Part shown: positions 54,689-63,571 of the stretch, in pieces
Numbering within the stretch: position 1 is the first letter of the stretch
How the letters are laid out: each line of letters starts with the position of its first letter
Assembly: GCF_013282745.1 (NCBI RefSeq)
Contig: NZ_CP054044.1
Location: forward strand, 2,356,001-2,420,000
Reading direction: 5' to 3'
Length of the DNA stretch: 64,000 nt
Source of the DNA: Yersinia bercovieri ATCC 43970
GTDB taxonomy: Bacteria > Pseudomonadota > Gammaproteobacteria > Enterobacterales > Enterobacteriaceae
Notes under the pieces: model-generated
Database searches by the model: none
The model's input: only the letters and a program-made list of their open reading frames with translations
Told to the model about the DNA's origin: nothing
Program-made: the position numbers and the translations under genes

Positions 54689-55861
54689 TTAACCTGCATT
54701 CGCATGAATAATGTCGCTAATCATTTGATTCACTGGCGCTAAATTCAGTGACAACGCATGGGTGACAAAGGCAGGATCTTTACGCACGATTTGCGCTAAC
54801 ACTTGACCATCGGGATTGGCGGTGTCCACTCTCACAGTGGTAGATAGGCCAATACGCAGCGGGTGCTCAGCCAGTTGCTGCTCATCCAGTGAGATACGAA
54901 CCGGCAGACGCTGAACCACTTTGATCCAGTTACCGGTGGCATTCTGCGCCGGTAACAGGGAGAAGGCGCTACCGGTTCCCATATCCAGACCGACCACTTT
55001 CCCCTGATAAACCACATCATCGCCGTAGAAATCGGTCACCACAGTCGCGGATTGGCCGATGCGCATATTGGCTAACTGGGTCTCTTTAAAGTTGGCATCA
55101 ATCCACATCTGATTTGCGGGGATCACCGCCATCAATGGCGCACCATTAGCAATCTTGGCACCCACCTGCACACTTCGGCGTGAAACATAGCCGGTGATTG
55201 GGCTGACAACCTTGGTGCGTTGTAGCGCAAGCCAGGCATCACGTAGCTTGGCGGCCGACTGCTCGATCGCCGGTTGTTTTTCCAGCGGCGTATTTAGCAC
55301 CAGCGCTTGATTGGCGTTGTATTGTTGAATCGCCACATCCAGCGATGCTTGTGCTGCATCTACCGCATCGCGCGCATGTTGCAGCTCTTCACGGCCAATC
55401 GCATTAACAGAACCCAACACCACACGGCGGCTCAGATCATTTTGTGCTTTGCTCAGCTCGGTTTTTTTCAGGGCAATATTGGCCTGATACTGTTTGCTAT
55501 TAATGATGAGCTGGTGGGTTTGACGCACGCTGTTGGCCAGCGCGGTTTTTGCCTGCTCATAGGCTTGTTCGGCATCTGTTGGGTCCAGGGCGACCAGTAC
55601 ATCGCCGCTTTTGACCAGGTCAGTATTTTCAAAGTTGACACTGACCACGCTGCCAGACACTTGCGACATGATCTGCACCTGATTGCCTGAAACATAAGCA
55701 TTATCAGTCTGTTGGTGATGACGCAGCACCAGGAACCAGTAGATCAGATAGGCCACGCCAATAATGATAAAAATCACCGTCAGTGAGAGTAGCACGCGTT
55801 TACGTTGCATCTTTTTATTCTGCGGTTGTGGCGGGGTTTGGTTTTCCGCGTTCGTACTCAT
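54689..55861 (-). CDS. emrA: multidrug efflux periplasmic adaptor EmrA
   Basis: A 390-residue membrane fusion protein. A single N-terminal membrane helix (VLLSLTVIFIIIGVAYLIYWFLVL) anchors it; then come biotinyl-lipoyl halves (QTDNAYVSGNQVQIMSQVSG and ALQRTKVVSPITGYVSRRSVQ) around a coiled-coil hairpin and a beta-barrel. It links EmrB to TolC. Start at MSTNAENQ with ttggaga upstream. A shortened ERIC element lies 16 bp before the start. Confidence 0.95.
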   Translation of the reverse strand: MSTNAENQTPPQPQNKKMQRKRVLLSLTVIFIIIGVAYLIYWFLVLRHHQQTDNAYVSGNQVQIMSQVSGSVVSVNFENTDLVKSGDVLVALDPTDAEQAYEQAKTALANSVRQTHQLIINSKQYQANIALKKTELSKAQNDLSRRVVLGSVNAIGREELQHARDAVDAAQASLDVAIQQYNANQALVLNTPLEKQPAIEQSAAKLRDAWLALQRTKVVSPITGYVSRRSVQVGAKIANGAPLMAVIPANQMWIDANFKETQLANMRIGQSATVVTDFYGDDVVYQGKVVGLDMGTGSAFSLLPAQNATGNWIKVVQRLPVRISLDEQQLAEHPLRIGLSTTVRVDTANPDGQVLAQIVRKDPAFVTHALSLNLAPVNQMISDIIHANAG

Positions 55862-55877
55862 GGTGTTCTCCAAGCCT

Positions 55878-55927
55878 TATACCCGTCATCTCTCAAGTCG
55901 CCTTATAGCGCATTGAAATCTATAGGG
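55878..55927 (-). repeat. short ERIC remnant between mprA and emrA
   Basis: The end ttatacccgtcatctctcaag and the opposite end gaaatctataggg are only about 50 bp apart, so the centre has been lost. It lies in the 226-bp space between mprA and emrA and will be part of the emr transcript. Confidence 0.6.
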
Positions 55928-56087
55928 AAAAACTTAATTTATATTGTTTTATTTTGTGAACTATCCCTGACAGGGGCTTGAACGTCGCCAGCAGCCAGTA
56001 AAAGAGATGGCGAACAAGGGCGTGAGTCTCCAGCTATGTGGGGATGACATAGTTATTTACCTGGCTATCTGGATAGAAACGTTGGAG

Positions 56088-56600
56088 TTACTGTTCCGGT
56101 ATTTCCATTTGATCCAAACGGGACAGTAACTTGCGCGTCAGCGTTTCCAGCTGTTGCTGCTCGTCAGCGTCGAGTGTTGACCAAAGAAAATGCAGACACT
56201 TATGTTGTGGGGGCAGCAGTTGATTGAGAAATTCAACGCCCGCCTCGGTCAGATGCAAGTGCAAGCAACGACGATCATTTTGACTTTCGCGGCGCTCAAT
56301 CCAGCCTTTTTTCTCCAGTTCGTCAGCGATGCGCGTTGCATTGGTCCGTGAAGATCCCAGTGCAGCACTTAATTCTGACGGTTGGATACTGCGACTTTCC
56401 TGCGCATCCAGCGTAATTAGCGCCATAAATAGGGTTTCGTTAATCCCTTGCGCTTTTAGCATTTTGTTGCGGTTTTCGAGTAATTTACTGTGCATATGCA
56501 TACACAATCGCGTCAGTAGGATCTCCTGATAAGGGAAATCTTTCTGGCGTTTGGCACGAAAATTAAGCATCTGTTCTATGGGACTAAATGAACTTTCCAT
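56088..56600 (-). CDS. mprA: MarR-family repressor of emrAB, MprA (EmrR)
   Basis: A 170-residue MarR-type repressor. The winged helix region [29 protein letters not shown] with the basic wing [14 protein letters not shown] is nearly identical to E. coli EmrR. It represses emrRAB and is released by salicylate-like compounds and uncouplers. I start at [12 protein letters not shown], matching E. coli; the frame is open eight codons further. Inverted repeats upstream (56632-56647 and 56715-56731) are candidate operators. Confidence 0.95.
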   Translation of the reverse strand: MESSFSPIEQMLNFRAKRQKDFPYQEILLTRLCMHMHSKLLENRNKMLKAQGINETLFMALITLDAQESRSIQPSELSAALGSSRTNATRIADELEKKGWIERRESQNDRRCLHLHLTEAGVEFLNQLLPPQHKCLHFLWSTLDADEQQQLETLTRKLLSRLDQMEIPEQ

Positions 56601-56631
56601 TATGAGGAGCCTCATTAATTTCAAATGGTAC

Positions 56632-56647
56632 AGTAACGATAGTTACT
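56632..56647. promoter_or_regulatory. inverted repeat AGTAAC-GATA-GTTACT upstream of mprA
   Basis: A perfect 6-bp inverted repeat about 32 bp before the mprA start; MarR-type proteins bind such sites. Candidate autoregulatory operator. Confidence 0.4.
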
Positions 56648-56714
56648 AATAATGTAAACGGTATAATTCGATAAAAATTTAGCAATTAGTGTTATTCAGT
56701 CACTATTTGTTAGT

Positions 56715-56731
56715 AATTAGTACCACTAATT
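56715..56731. promoter_or_regulatory. inverted repeat AATTAGT-ACC-ACTAATT upstream of mprA
   Basis: Perfect 7-bp inverted repeat between ygaH and mprA, both on the minus strand. It could be a second MprA operator further upstream or a weak terminator for ygaH. The first is more likely as it has no T run. Confidence 0.35.
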
Positions 56732-56771
56732 GTAAGGGTATTGTGTTTCAGCTCACAATTCAGGCAAATGG

Positions 56772-57113
56772 TTACACCAAAATCATGAGTAGCTTGAATG
56801 TCAGACCGTAGCTGAGAGCGCCAAGTAAGGTGGCGAAGATAATACTGTTGGTTTTATAAAAGCATCCGCAGATCACTAAAAAACCAATAAGAGTGGGCAC
56901 TAACTTTTGCGGGTTATGCATGATTTCCGGGGTACTGGAGACCACTAACAAGGCGCAAATAGAGGCGATGCCGATGCTGTCGAGCAGCAGTGAAACTCTC
57001 CCCCGCTGCAAGCCCGCTGGTTTGCGCGCTGGCCCTAAGCGCAGAGGCAAATAACGAAATAGATAGTTTACCGTCCCCACCACTAACCCAATGATCAGAA
57101 CATCCATATTCAT
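56772..57113 (-). CDS. ygaH: branched-chain amino acid exporter small subunit YgaH (AzlD family)
   Basis: A 113-residue AzlD-family membrane protein with four hydrophobic helices. [10 protein letters not shown] near 19-28 is the family motif as seen here ([15 protein letters not shown]). Together with YgaZ it exports L-valine and methionine. Its start overlaps the end of ygaZ by 4 bp (ATGA), so the subunits are coupled. Confidence 0.93.
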   Translation of the reverse strand: MNMDVLIIGLVVGTVNYLFRYLPLRLGPARKPAGLQRGRVSLLLDSIGIASICALLVVSSTPEIMHNPQKLVPTLIGFLVICGCFYKTNSIIFATLLGALSYGLTFKLLMILV

Positions 57114-57883
57114 GGTGCTGACTCCTGTTGGCTACTCTCGGGTTGTTCGCTGACCGCTGCGGGGGCGGGTTGAAGCAGGGCGGCCAGACAGCCGCCGCCA
57201 ATGCCAGCCAAAATGGCGACCGGAATTGAGAACAGCAATACGCCCAGTAATGCGCCACTTAGAGAGGCGATCACAGTCAAACTGTATTGGCGCTTAAATG
57301 AGGCCAGCAGAAAACTGAGGAACAGCGCCGGTAACATAAAGGAGAGCGAAGCTTCAATTGCCGGGAAATTCTCCAGCGGGCCATTGCCAAACATCGCCCC
57401 GATAGCGGTTCCCGCCACCCAAGAGAGCCAAGAGGTAAAGGCGATGCCGAGCATCCAATTTTCGCTCCAGCGCCGTTGCTCTTTCATCAGTTTGGTGGTG
57501 GCGGCAGCAAAGACTTCGTCGGTCAGGCCGAAGGCCCACAGGGCGCTCTTTTTGCCGGAGAGTTTGCTCAAAATACGGTGCTTAAGTGCGGGGCCATACA
57601 AGATATGGCGAATATCCATTGCCATCACGGTCAGTGCTGAAACCCACAATGACATTCCGGCGCTCAATAGCGCAGTGATAACAAATTGGCTGGCTCCGGC
57701 ATATATGATGCAAGAAAAGAAAATAGCTTCCCACGGGGTAAAGCCAAGTTTTACCGAACTGAGGCCAAAAGCGAATGCCACGGGCAGATAGCCGATAACG
57801 ATGGGCAGGCTATCGGTAATCCCTTCGATAAAGGTGGCGGCCGGCTGAGTCGCCGGCGGGGCATCGGTGATTTGGCTTGGCAT
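57110..57883 (-). CDS. ygaZ: branched-chain amino acid exporter large subunit YgaZ (AzlC family)
   Basis: A 257-residue AzlC-family membrane protein with about six to seven helices. [19 protein letters not shown] (about 21-39) and [15 protein letters not shown] are diagnostic. It pairs with YgaH for valine export. The tail is Ala/Glu/Gln-rich. Order ygaZ-ygaH-mprA is that of E. coli, here in front of emrA-emrB. Confidence 0.94.
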   Translation of the reverse strand: MPSQITDAPPATQPAATFIEGITDSLPIVIGYLPVAFAFGLSSVKLGFTPWEAIFFSCIIYAGASQFVITALLSAGMSLWVSALTVMAMDIRHILYGPALKHRILSKLSGKKSALWAFGLTDEVFAAATTKLMKEQRRWSENWMLGIAFTSWLSWVAGTAIGAMFGNGPLENFPAIEASLSFMLPALFLSFLLASFKRQYSLTVIASLSGALLGVLLFSIPVAILAGIGGGCLAALLQPAPAAVSEQPESSQQESAP

Positions 57884-58004
57884 AACTATTGGATCACAGA
57901 GTAAAAAAACATGTTATGTAACATTAACAGAGTGGGAATTGTCTTAATACCCTATAACCCAAATTTATATCTCTATTGATTATTAGTTAGCTAACTAACC
58001 GTAA

Positions 58005-59207
58005 TCACTCGACCCGTTGATCAGCGGGCGGATCAAATCGTTTGCCGGCCAACCAAGTGGTGATATTCAAGATACACAGTACCAAACCGGCGGTGGCCAC
58101 CCCATACCAGCCCGCGTGTTGATAGGCTGCGGCAGAGATCAGCGAACCCAAGGCCCCACCAATAAAGTAGGTGGTCATATAGCCCGCAGTTAACCGATTT
58201 CTAGCTTCCGGCATCATACGATAGATCACGCTTTGGTTGGTAACATGCACCCCTTGCACCGCCAAATCCAGCACCACAATCCCGATAATCAGCGCGATGA
58301 TAGAGTGTTGTCCCAAGGCGATCGGTATCCACGACAGCAGCAGTAATCCCAAACCGACGCTGGTGGTGATGCGAGCTTTTCCCTTATCGGCTAACTGTCC
58401 GGCTCTGGTGGCCATCAATGCGCCAGCCGCGCCCACCAAACCAAATAGCCCAATAGTCGCCTCGGAATAACCGAATGGTGGTGCGGCCAACAGGAAGGCC
58501 ATTGAGGTCCACAACACACTAAAGTTGGCAAATGACAATGCGCCGAGTAGCGCACGGGTGCGCAGAACTGGAGTACGGATAAATAAGGAGAAAATGGAAC
58601 CGAGCAACTGGCCGTAATTCAAACCGGAGTGTTGCTTATAGCGCGGCAGGTAGCGCCACAGCACCAATGCCATGATAAACATCAGGGCGCTGGCGACCCA
58701 ATAGATGGTGCGCCAGCCGCCAATTGAGGCCAACGCGCCCGCCACCGTTCGTGCCAGCAAAATCCCTAGCAACAGGCCGCTCATGATAATGCCGACCACT
58801 TTGCCACGTTTTTCCGGTGCTGCCAGTGTCGCCGCCAACGGCACCAGTAGTTGCGCCACCACTGAGAACAGGCCGGTGAGGGCGGTGCCGACAATCATCA
58901 TGGTGAGATTTTGTGACATCGCGGTAATCAACATGCCACCTGCCGCCAGCAGGGTCATACCGACAATCAGTCCACGGCGTTCAAACATATCCCCTAGTGG
59001 AACCAGGAACATTAACCCGACGGCGTAACCGAGCTGGGCTGCCGTGACGATAAACCCCGCCTGATTGACCGAGAGATTAAAGGCTTGCGCAATGGTTTCC
59101 AGCAGTGGCTGGGCATAATAGTTGCTGGCAACCGCCAGTCCGGTGGCGACCGACATCAGCACTATCAATGCGGGGCTTAAACCGGCGTTTTCGGTTTTTT
59201 GTGTCAT
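58005..59207 (-). CDS. ygaY: MFS transporter, YgaY-like
   Basis: A 400-residue major facilitator with twelve helices. Motif A variant GDMFERRGLIVGMTLL (near 74-90) is present. E. coli has a degenerate ygaY in the same place, upstream of ygaZ; here the frame is intact. A substrate cannot be read from the sequence; by family it exports drugs, sugars or amino acids. It is a separate transcription unit, 120 bp before ygaZ on the same strand. Confidence 0.8.
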   Translation of the reverse strand: MTQKTENAGLSPALIVLMSVATGLAVASNYYAQPLLETIAQAFNLSVNQAGFIVTAAQLGYAVGLMFLVPLGDMFERRGLIVGMTLLAAGGMLITAMSQNLTMMIVGTALTGLFSVVAQLLVPLAATLAAPEKRGKVVGIIMSGLLLGILLARTVAGALASIGGWRTIYWVASALMFIMALVLWRYLPRYKQHSGLNYGQLLGSIFSLFIRTPVLRTRALLGALSFANFSVLWTSMAFLLAAPPFGYSEATIGLFGLVGAAGALMATRAGQLADKGKARITTSVGLGLLLLSWIPIALGQHSIIALIIGIVVLDLAVQGVHVTNQSVIYRMMPEARNRLTAGYMTTYFIGGALGSLISAAAYQHAGWYGVATAGLVLCILNITTWLAGKRFDPPADQRVE

Positions 59208-59376
59208 GAGGAATTATTCTTAAATTGAGAAGGCGAACAGTATTAGATAATTAAGAATGATAAACCAAGGGATAATTGCTATTTGAGTCATTTCATTTCG
59301 AGATAGCACATTTCGTATTGTTGCGGAGTGAGATATTGTTGTTGCTGATGAGTGGGATGATTTGCGGCCGATTTTT

Positions 59377-59470
59377 ATGTCAGGAACGCCGCTGCGTTCA
59401 GAGCAACAGATTTCATTGTTCAGCCAGATTAACCCACCGGCGCGGCTGCTGATGGGGCCGGGGCTAATCA
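59377..59470 (+). pseudogene. 5' scrap of a class V aminotransferase-like gene
   Basis: A plus-strand frame starting at ATG 59377 reads MSGTPLRSEQQISLF then SQINPPARLLMGPG. The INPPxRLLMGPGP stretch marks the beginning of PucG/alanine-glyoxylate-type aminotransferases, where ProIle...ArgVal would follow. After MGPG the match is lost and the frame runs into the end of yafV on the opposite strand. Only about 30 codons remain, so it is a truncated remnant. Confidence 0.5.
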
Positions 59471-59486
59471 CTGCCGCAGTAAAAAA

Positions 59487-60257
59487 TTACCGCAGTAAAA
59501 ATTTGTCGCTATCGCGCCAGGCGGGGAATGCCTCGCGATAGGCTTGCAAGGCCTCCAAAGACAATTCAGCATCTAATTGTGCAGCTTGTTCCGATTCTGC
59601 CTCTGCCAGCGCCTCGCCCTGCATATCCAGAATCACACTGCCGCCCTGATAGTGATGGCCGTTGTCATCATCGCCGACGCGATTACAGCCCGCGACGTAA
59701 GCCTGATTTTCTATCGCCCGGGCCGCCAGCAAGGTTTGCCACTGTTTGGTGCGGGCGGCTGGCCAGTTCGCCACATAGAGCGCTAAATCATAATCTTGCT
59801 GATTGCGCGCCCACACCGGAAAGCGCAGGTCATAACAGATTTGCGGCAGAATTCGCCAGCCGCGCCACTCCACCACTTTGCGTTCGGTGCCCGCCTGATA
59901 ATAGTGGTGTTCACCGGCCATGCGAAATAGATGGCGCTTATCGTAGTGATGAACCCTGCCACTCGGCTCGACCAGCAAGAAACGGTTAACGGCACCGCCA
60001 GCTATTTTCAGCGCTACACTACCGCCGATCAACGCCTCGGTTTGGCTGGCCCAGTGAGCTAGCCAGGCGACGATTTCGCTCTCCGGCAGCGCACTGTCAG
60101 CCGCATTCATGGCAAAACCGCTGGTAAACATCTCTGGTAGCACAATCACATCGCGCTGGTGCAGTGGCGCTAGCAGCAGCTCAAAGTGTCGCAGATTCGC
60201 CTGCGCATCCAGCCATACCAGTGGCTGTTGCAGCAGCGTCAGTTTTAAAGTTGACAT
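59487..60257 (-). CDS. yafV: omega-amidase YafV (nitrilase family)
   Basis: A 256-residue carbon-nitrogen hydrolase that turns alpha-ketoglutaramate and ketosuccinamate into 2-oxo acids plus ammonia. The Glu-Lys-Cys triad is Glu42 (VLPEMF), Lys107 (YDKRHLF) and Cys141 (PQICYDLRFP). It overlaps the end of ybdL by 13 bp. The pairing makes sense: YbdL-type transaminases using glutamine produce alpha-ketoglutaramate, which YafV then removes. Start at MSTLKLTLLQQP; the frame is open 16 codons further. Confidence 0.94.
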   Translation of the reverse strand: MSTLKLTLLQQPLVWLDAQANLRHFELLLAPLHQRDVIVLPEMFTSGFAMNAADSALPESEIVAWLAHWASQTEALIGGSVALKIAGGAVNRFLLVEPSGRVHHYDKRHLFRMAGEHHYYQAGTERKVVEWRGWRILPQICYDLRFPVWARNQQDYDLALYVANWPAARTKQWQTLLAARAIENQAYVAGCNRVGDDDNGHHYQGGSVILDMQGEALAEAESEQAAQLDAELSLEALQAYREAFPAWRDSDKFLLR

Positions 60258-61405
60258 AATCGCTCCGCTGCGGCGTCCAGCGTCGCCTCCTGTTTGGCGA
60301 AGCACAGCCGGATCAGTTTGTGGGGGAAGGGGGCTTCGCAGAATACCGATAAGGGGATCGCGGCCACACCCACCTGTTCAGTTAGCCATATGCAGAATTC
60401 AACATCATTGAGATCTGAAATCGCGCTGTAATCGGCCAACAGGAAGTAGGTGCCCTCACTTGGTAAGATCTTCAGGCGGCTGCTGGACAGGGCGCTGATA
60501 AAGCGGTCACGGCGGGCGCGGTAGAACTCGGGCAGTTGTTGCCAGTGCTCAGGCTCGGCATTCAGCATATCGGCCAGCGCAAGCTGCACTGGTGTGCAAA
60601 CTGAGAAGGTCAGGTATTGGTGAATTTTGCGCACTTCAGCACTGATGGCGGCGGGGGCGACGCAATAGCCCACCTTCCAACCGGTCATATGGAAGGTTTT
60701 ACCGAATGATGAAACGGCGATCGCCCGCTGGCGCAATTGCGGATGCGCCAGGACACTGGCATGGCCCGAGGCGCTAAAGCAGATGTGCTCGTACACTTCA
60801 TCGCTCAGCACATAAATATTGCGCTGTGCAATCACTTGCCACAGCTGCTCAAAATCGGCGGCGCGCCATACGGTCGCCGACGGGTTATGCGGTGTATTGA
60901 CGATAACCAGTCGCGTGCGTTCAGAAATCAGATCAGCAAACTCAGCCCAATCAATGGCAAATGCCGGAGGCTTGAGCGCAATGCGCTTGAGGATGCCGCC
61001 CGCCAGTTTCACCACTGGCGCATAGCTGTCATAGCTCGGATCAAAGCAGATAACTTCATCGCCGGGGCGAACCAACGCGGTAATGGCGGCAAATAGCGCT
61101 TCGCTGGCACCGGTGGTAATGGTGACTTCGCTGTCAGCATCGGGCCGCCAGCCATAGAGGTGAGCCGTTTTTTCAGCGATAGCACTGCGTAGCGGTGCCA
61201 CGCCGGTCATGGGGGCATATTGGTTAGCACCCTGGTTGACATGATAGGCCAATCGCTGTTTTAGGTAGTCTGGGCCATCAAAATCAGGGAACCCCTGCGA
61301 CAAGTTAATCGCCTGATATTTTTGCGCCAAGGCACTCATTTGCGTGAAAATTGTGGTGCTTTGCGCCGGCAATTTGCTGTCTGGAATAAGAGATAAGTTA
61401 CTCAT
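60245..61405 (-). CDS. ybdL: methionine aminotransferase YbdL
   Basis: A 386-residue PLP-dependent class I aminotransferase. INLSQGFPDFDGPDYL (about 33-48), NTPHNPSATVW and SSFGKTFHMTGWKVGY with the PLP lysine are all intact. It transaminates methionine, and in methionine salvage the keto acid 4-methylthio-2-oxobutyrate back to methionine. Its location next to mtnBCD and the coupled yafV completes the pathway's last step. A probable MetJ operator lies upstream. Confidence 0.94.
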   Translation of the reverse strand: MSNLSLIPDSKLPAQSTTIFTQMSALAQKYQAINLSQGFPDFDGPDYLKQRLAYHVNQGANQYAPMTGVAPLRSAIAEKTAHLYGWRPDADSEVTITTGASEALFAAITALVRPGDEVICFDPSYDSYAPVVKLAGGILKRIALKPPAFAIDWAEFADLISERTRLVIVNTPHNPSATVWRAADFEQLWQVIAQRNIYVLSDEVYEHICFSASGHASVLAHPQLRQRAIAVSSFGKTFHMTGWKVGYCVAPAAISAEVRKIHQYLTFSVCTPVQLALADMLNAEPEHWQQLPEFYRARRDRFISALSSSRLKILPSEGTYFLLADYSAISDLNDVEFCIWLTEQVGVAAIPLSVFCEAPFPHKLIRLCFAKQEATLDAAAERLCQL

Positions 61406-61488
61406 GGCAGGGACGACTCCTGATGCGGCATGTTGCTGTCAGCTGTATGTTGCCGTAAATATAGCACGATGTTAAGATTTGGCAATCA

Positions 61489-61520
61489 AGACGCTTAGAT
61501 GTATAAACGGCTAAATGATG
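61489..61520. promoter_or_regulatory. tandem met boxes (MetJ operator) between ybdL and mtnB
   Basis: Successive 8-bp units AGACGCTT, AGATGTAT, AAACGGCT and a weak AAATGATG resemble tandem AGACGTCT met boxes; the first three match at 6 of 8 positions. They lie between the divergent ybdL and mtnB genes, so MetJ with SAM could repress both. Confidence 0.65.
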
Positions 61521-61620
61521 TAATTTGCTAAGCATAGATAAAAATGTGCTTAGCATTATCGTCGGGCTGATTGCCGTGGCAACATAGCACGGCACACCAA
61601 CATCAAAACAGGGATATGCA

Positions 61621-62256
61621 ATGACAGATAATGTACAACTTGGCGCGCTGTTAGCCGCTTGCCACTGGATCGGCGAAAAGGGCTGGTGCCCGGCGACTGG
61701 CGGTAATATGTCCCTGCGGCTGGATTTAGCTCAATGTTTGGTGACGGAGTCGGGTAAAGATAAAGGTAGCCTGACCGCCGACGATTTTTTGCTGGTGGCA
61801 ACCGCGAACAACCATGTTCCCAGTGGTCGCACCCCCTCGGCGGAGACCGGCCTGCATACCTTGCTTTATCGCCTGTATCCTGAAATCAATGCTGTGCTAC
61901 ATACTCACTCGGTAAATGCCACGGTGCTATCACGGGTCGAGCGCAGCAATGAATTAGTGTTACAAGGCTACGAAATGCAAAAATCGTTATCGGGTCAGCG
62001 CAGCCACTTGGATAGCGTAGTGATCCCGATTTTTGATAACGACCAGGATATTCCCGCCCTGGCGCAACGAGTTGCAGCGCTGGCAGACAACCGCCCGCTG
62101 CAATATGGTTTTTTGGTCCGTGGCCATGGCCTCTATTGCTGGGGGGCGAGTGTGGCTGAGGCTCGCCGCCATTTGGAAGGGCTGGAGTTTCTGTTCCAGT
62201 GTGAACTGCAACGTCGGCTGCTAGAAGTTAACGTGCAAAAAGTGGAGGCCAAATGA
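61621..62256 (+). CDS. mtnB: methylthioribulose-1-phosphate dehydratase
   Basis: A 211-residue class II aldolase-fold enzyme of methionine salvage, removing water from methylthioribulose 1-phosphate. The zinc histidines are in [12 protein letters not shown] (about 97-108) and the C-terminal [22 protein letters not shown] near 22-34 binds phosphate. It is the first gene of mtnBCD; its stop overlaps the mtnC start by 4 bp. Confidence 0.97.
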   Translation: MTDNVQLGALLAACHWIGEKGWCPATGGNMSLRLDLAQCLVTESGKDKGSLTADDFLLVATANNHVPSGRTPSAETGLHTLLYRLYPEINAVLHTHSVNATVLSRVERSNELVLQGYEMQKSLSGQRSHLDSVVIPIFDNDQDIPALAQRVAALADNRPLQYGFLVRGHGLYCWGASVAEARRHLEGLEFLFQCELQRRLLEVNVQKVEAK

Positions 62257-62954
62257 TTCAGGCGATTGTGACCGATATTGAAGGTACTACCACTGACATC
62301 CGTTTTGTCCATCAAGTGCTGTTCCCCTATGCCCGCCAACGGCTGACACCCTTTTTGCTTGAGCATCAGCAGGATGTAGATATTGCTGCGGCGCTGGCGG
62401 ATTTACGCCGCGAATTGGCGCAGCCGGAGGCTGATATTGAAACACTGGCTGTCGCCTTACACGGTTTTATGGATGAAGATCGCAAGTCTACCGCGCTGAA
62501 AGCCATTCAGGGCATCATCTGGCGCACCGGTTATCTGCAAGGGGATTTTCGCGGCCATCTCTACCCGGAGGTCGCTCAGCAATTGGCTGATTGGCAACAG
62601 CAGGGCGTGGGGCTGTATGTCTACTCCTCCGGCTCGGTCGCGGCGCAGAAATTGCTGTTTGGTTACAGTGATGCAGGGGATTTACGCCCACTGTTTAGTG
62701 GCTATTTTGATACCCATGTCGGGGCCAAGCGTGAGATCGGCTCTTATCAGAATATCGCCAGTCAGTTAGCTATCGTGCCGCAAGCTTTGCTGTTCTTGTC
62801 CGATATTCGTCAGGAGCTGGATGCGGCACAACTGGCGGGCTGGCACACCTGCCAGTTAATTCGTGACCTCCCCGATAGCGAGAGCCATCACCCCCAAGTA
62901 AACCGTTTCGATCAGATTGATTTAACGACTTTAAATCGCGAGCAGAGGATATGA
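62253..62954 (+). CDS. mtnC: enolase-phosphatase E1
   Basis: A 233-residue HAD-superfamily enzyme that enolises and dephosphorylates 2,3-diketo-5-methylthiopentyl-1-phosphate to acireductone. Nucleophile motif [16 protein letters not shown] (about 6-21), [14 protein letters not shown] and [13 protein letters not shown] are intact. It begins in the overlap ATGA with mtnB and ends 4 bp before mtnD. Confidence 0.97.
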   Translation: MIQAIVTDIEGTTTDIRFVHQVLFPYARQRLTPFLLEHQQDVDIAAALADLRRELAQPEADIETLAVALHGFMDEDRKSTALKAIQGIIWRTGYLQGDFRGHLYPEVAQQLADWQQQGVGLYVYSSGSVAAQKLLFGYSDAGDLRPLFSGYFDTHVGAKREIGSYQNIASQLAIVPQALLFLSDIRQELDAAQLAGWHTCQLIRDLPDSESHHPQVNRFDQIDLTTLNREQRI

Positions 62955-62958
62955 CAGC

Positions 62959-63501
62959 ATGAGCGGATTAACGATTTTCAGTGATCAACAGCCCGACCAG
63001 CCGCTGTGGCAGAGCCGTGATGCGGATGAAATTCAGCAGCAACTGGCGGCGATTGGTGTGCGCTTTGAGCGCTGGCAGGCGGATCGTGAGCTGGGTGAGA
63101 ACCCGCAACCTGAGGCCGTGATCGCGGCTTATCAACATGAAATTGACCGGCTGGTGGCGGAAAAGGGCTATCAGAGCTGGGATGTGATCAGCATGCGGCC
63201 CGACAATGCGCAGCGCCAACTGTTGCGCGAGAAGTTTTTGTCCGAGCATACCCACGGCGAAGATGAAGTGCGTTTCTTCGTTGAGGGCTGTGGGCTGTTT
63301 TGCTTGCATCTCGATGGCAAAATTTACCAAATTTTATGTGAAAAGAGTGATTTGCTGTCAGTGCCAGCGGATACTCGCCACTGGTTTGATATGGGGTCAG
63401 CGCCGAATTTCACCGCGATTCGGCTATTTGATAATCCAGAAGGTTGGGTGGCACATTTTACTGGCGATAAAATAGCCGATGCTTATCCCCATTTAGCATA
63501 A
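62959..63501 (+). CDS. mtnD: acireductone dioxygenase
   Basis: A 180-residue cupin. The metal ligands are His97, His99 and Glu103 ([15 protein letters not shown]) and His141 ([11 protein letters not shown]). With Fe it makes 4-methylthio-2-oxobutyrate and formate for methionine recovery; with Ni it makes a dead-end product. It is the last gene of mtnBCD and convergent with mtnA. Confidence 0.97.
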   Translation: MSGLTIFSDQQPDQPLWQSRDADEIQQQLAAIGVRFERWQADRELGENPQPEAVIAAYQHEIDRLVAEKGYQSWDVISMRPDNAQRQLLREKFLSEHTHGEDEVRFFVEGCGLFCLHLDGKIYQILCEKSDLLSVPADTRHWFDMGSAPNFTAIRLFDNPEGWVAHFTGDKIADAYPHLA

Positions 63502-63571
63502 AGAGATAAAACCTATTTAATCGCCCCGGATTTTGCCGCTACTCTCTTATCAACCAGAGAGCAGCGGCTAG

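Noticed and set aside
59220..59471. Minus-strand frame of 83 codons between yafV and the YgaY-like gene
   Set aside because: It is the shadow of the aminotransferase remnant on the plus strand and has no RBS or known family.
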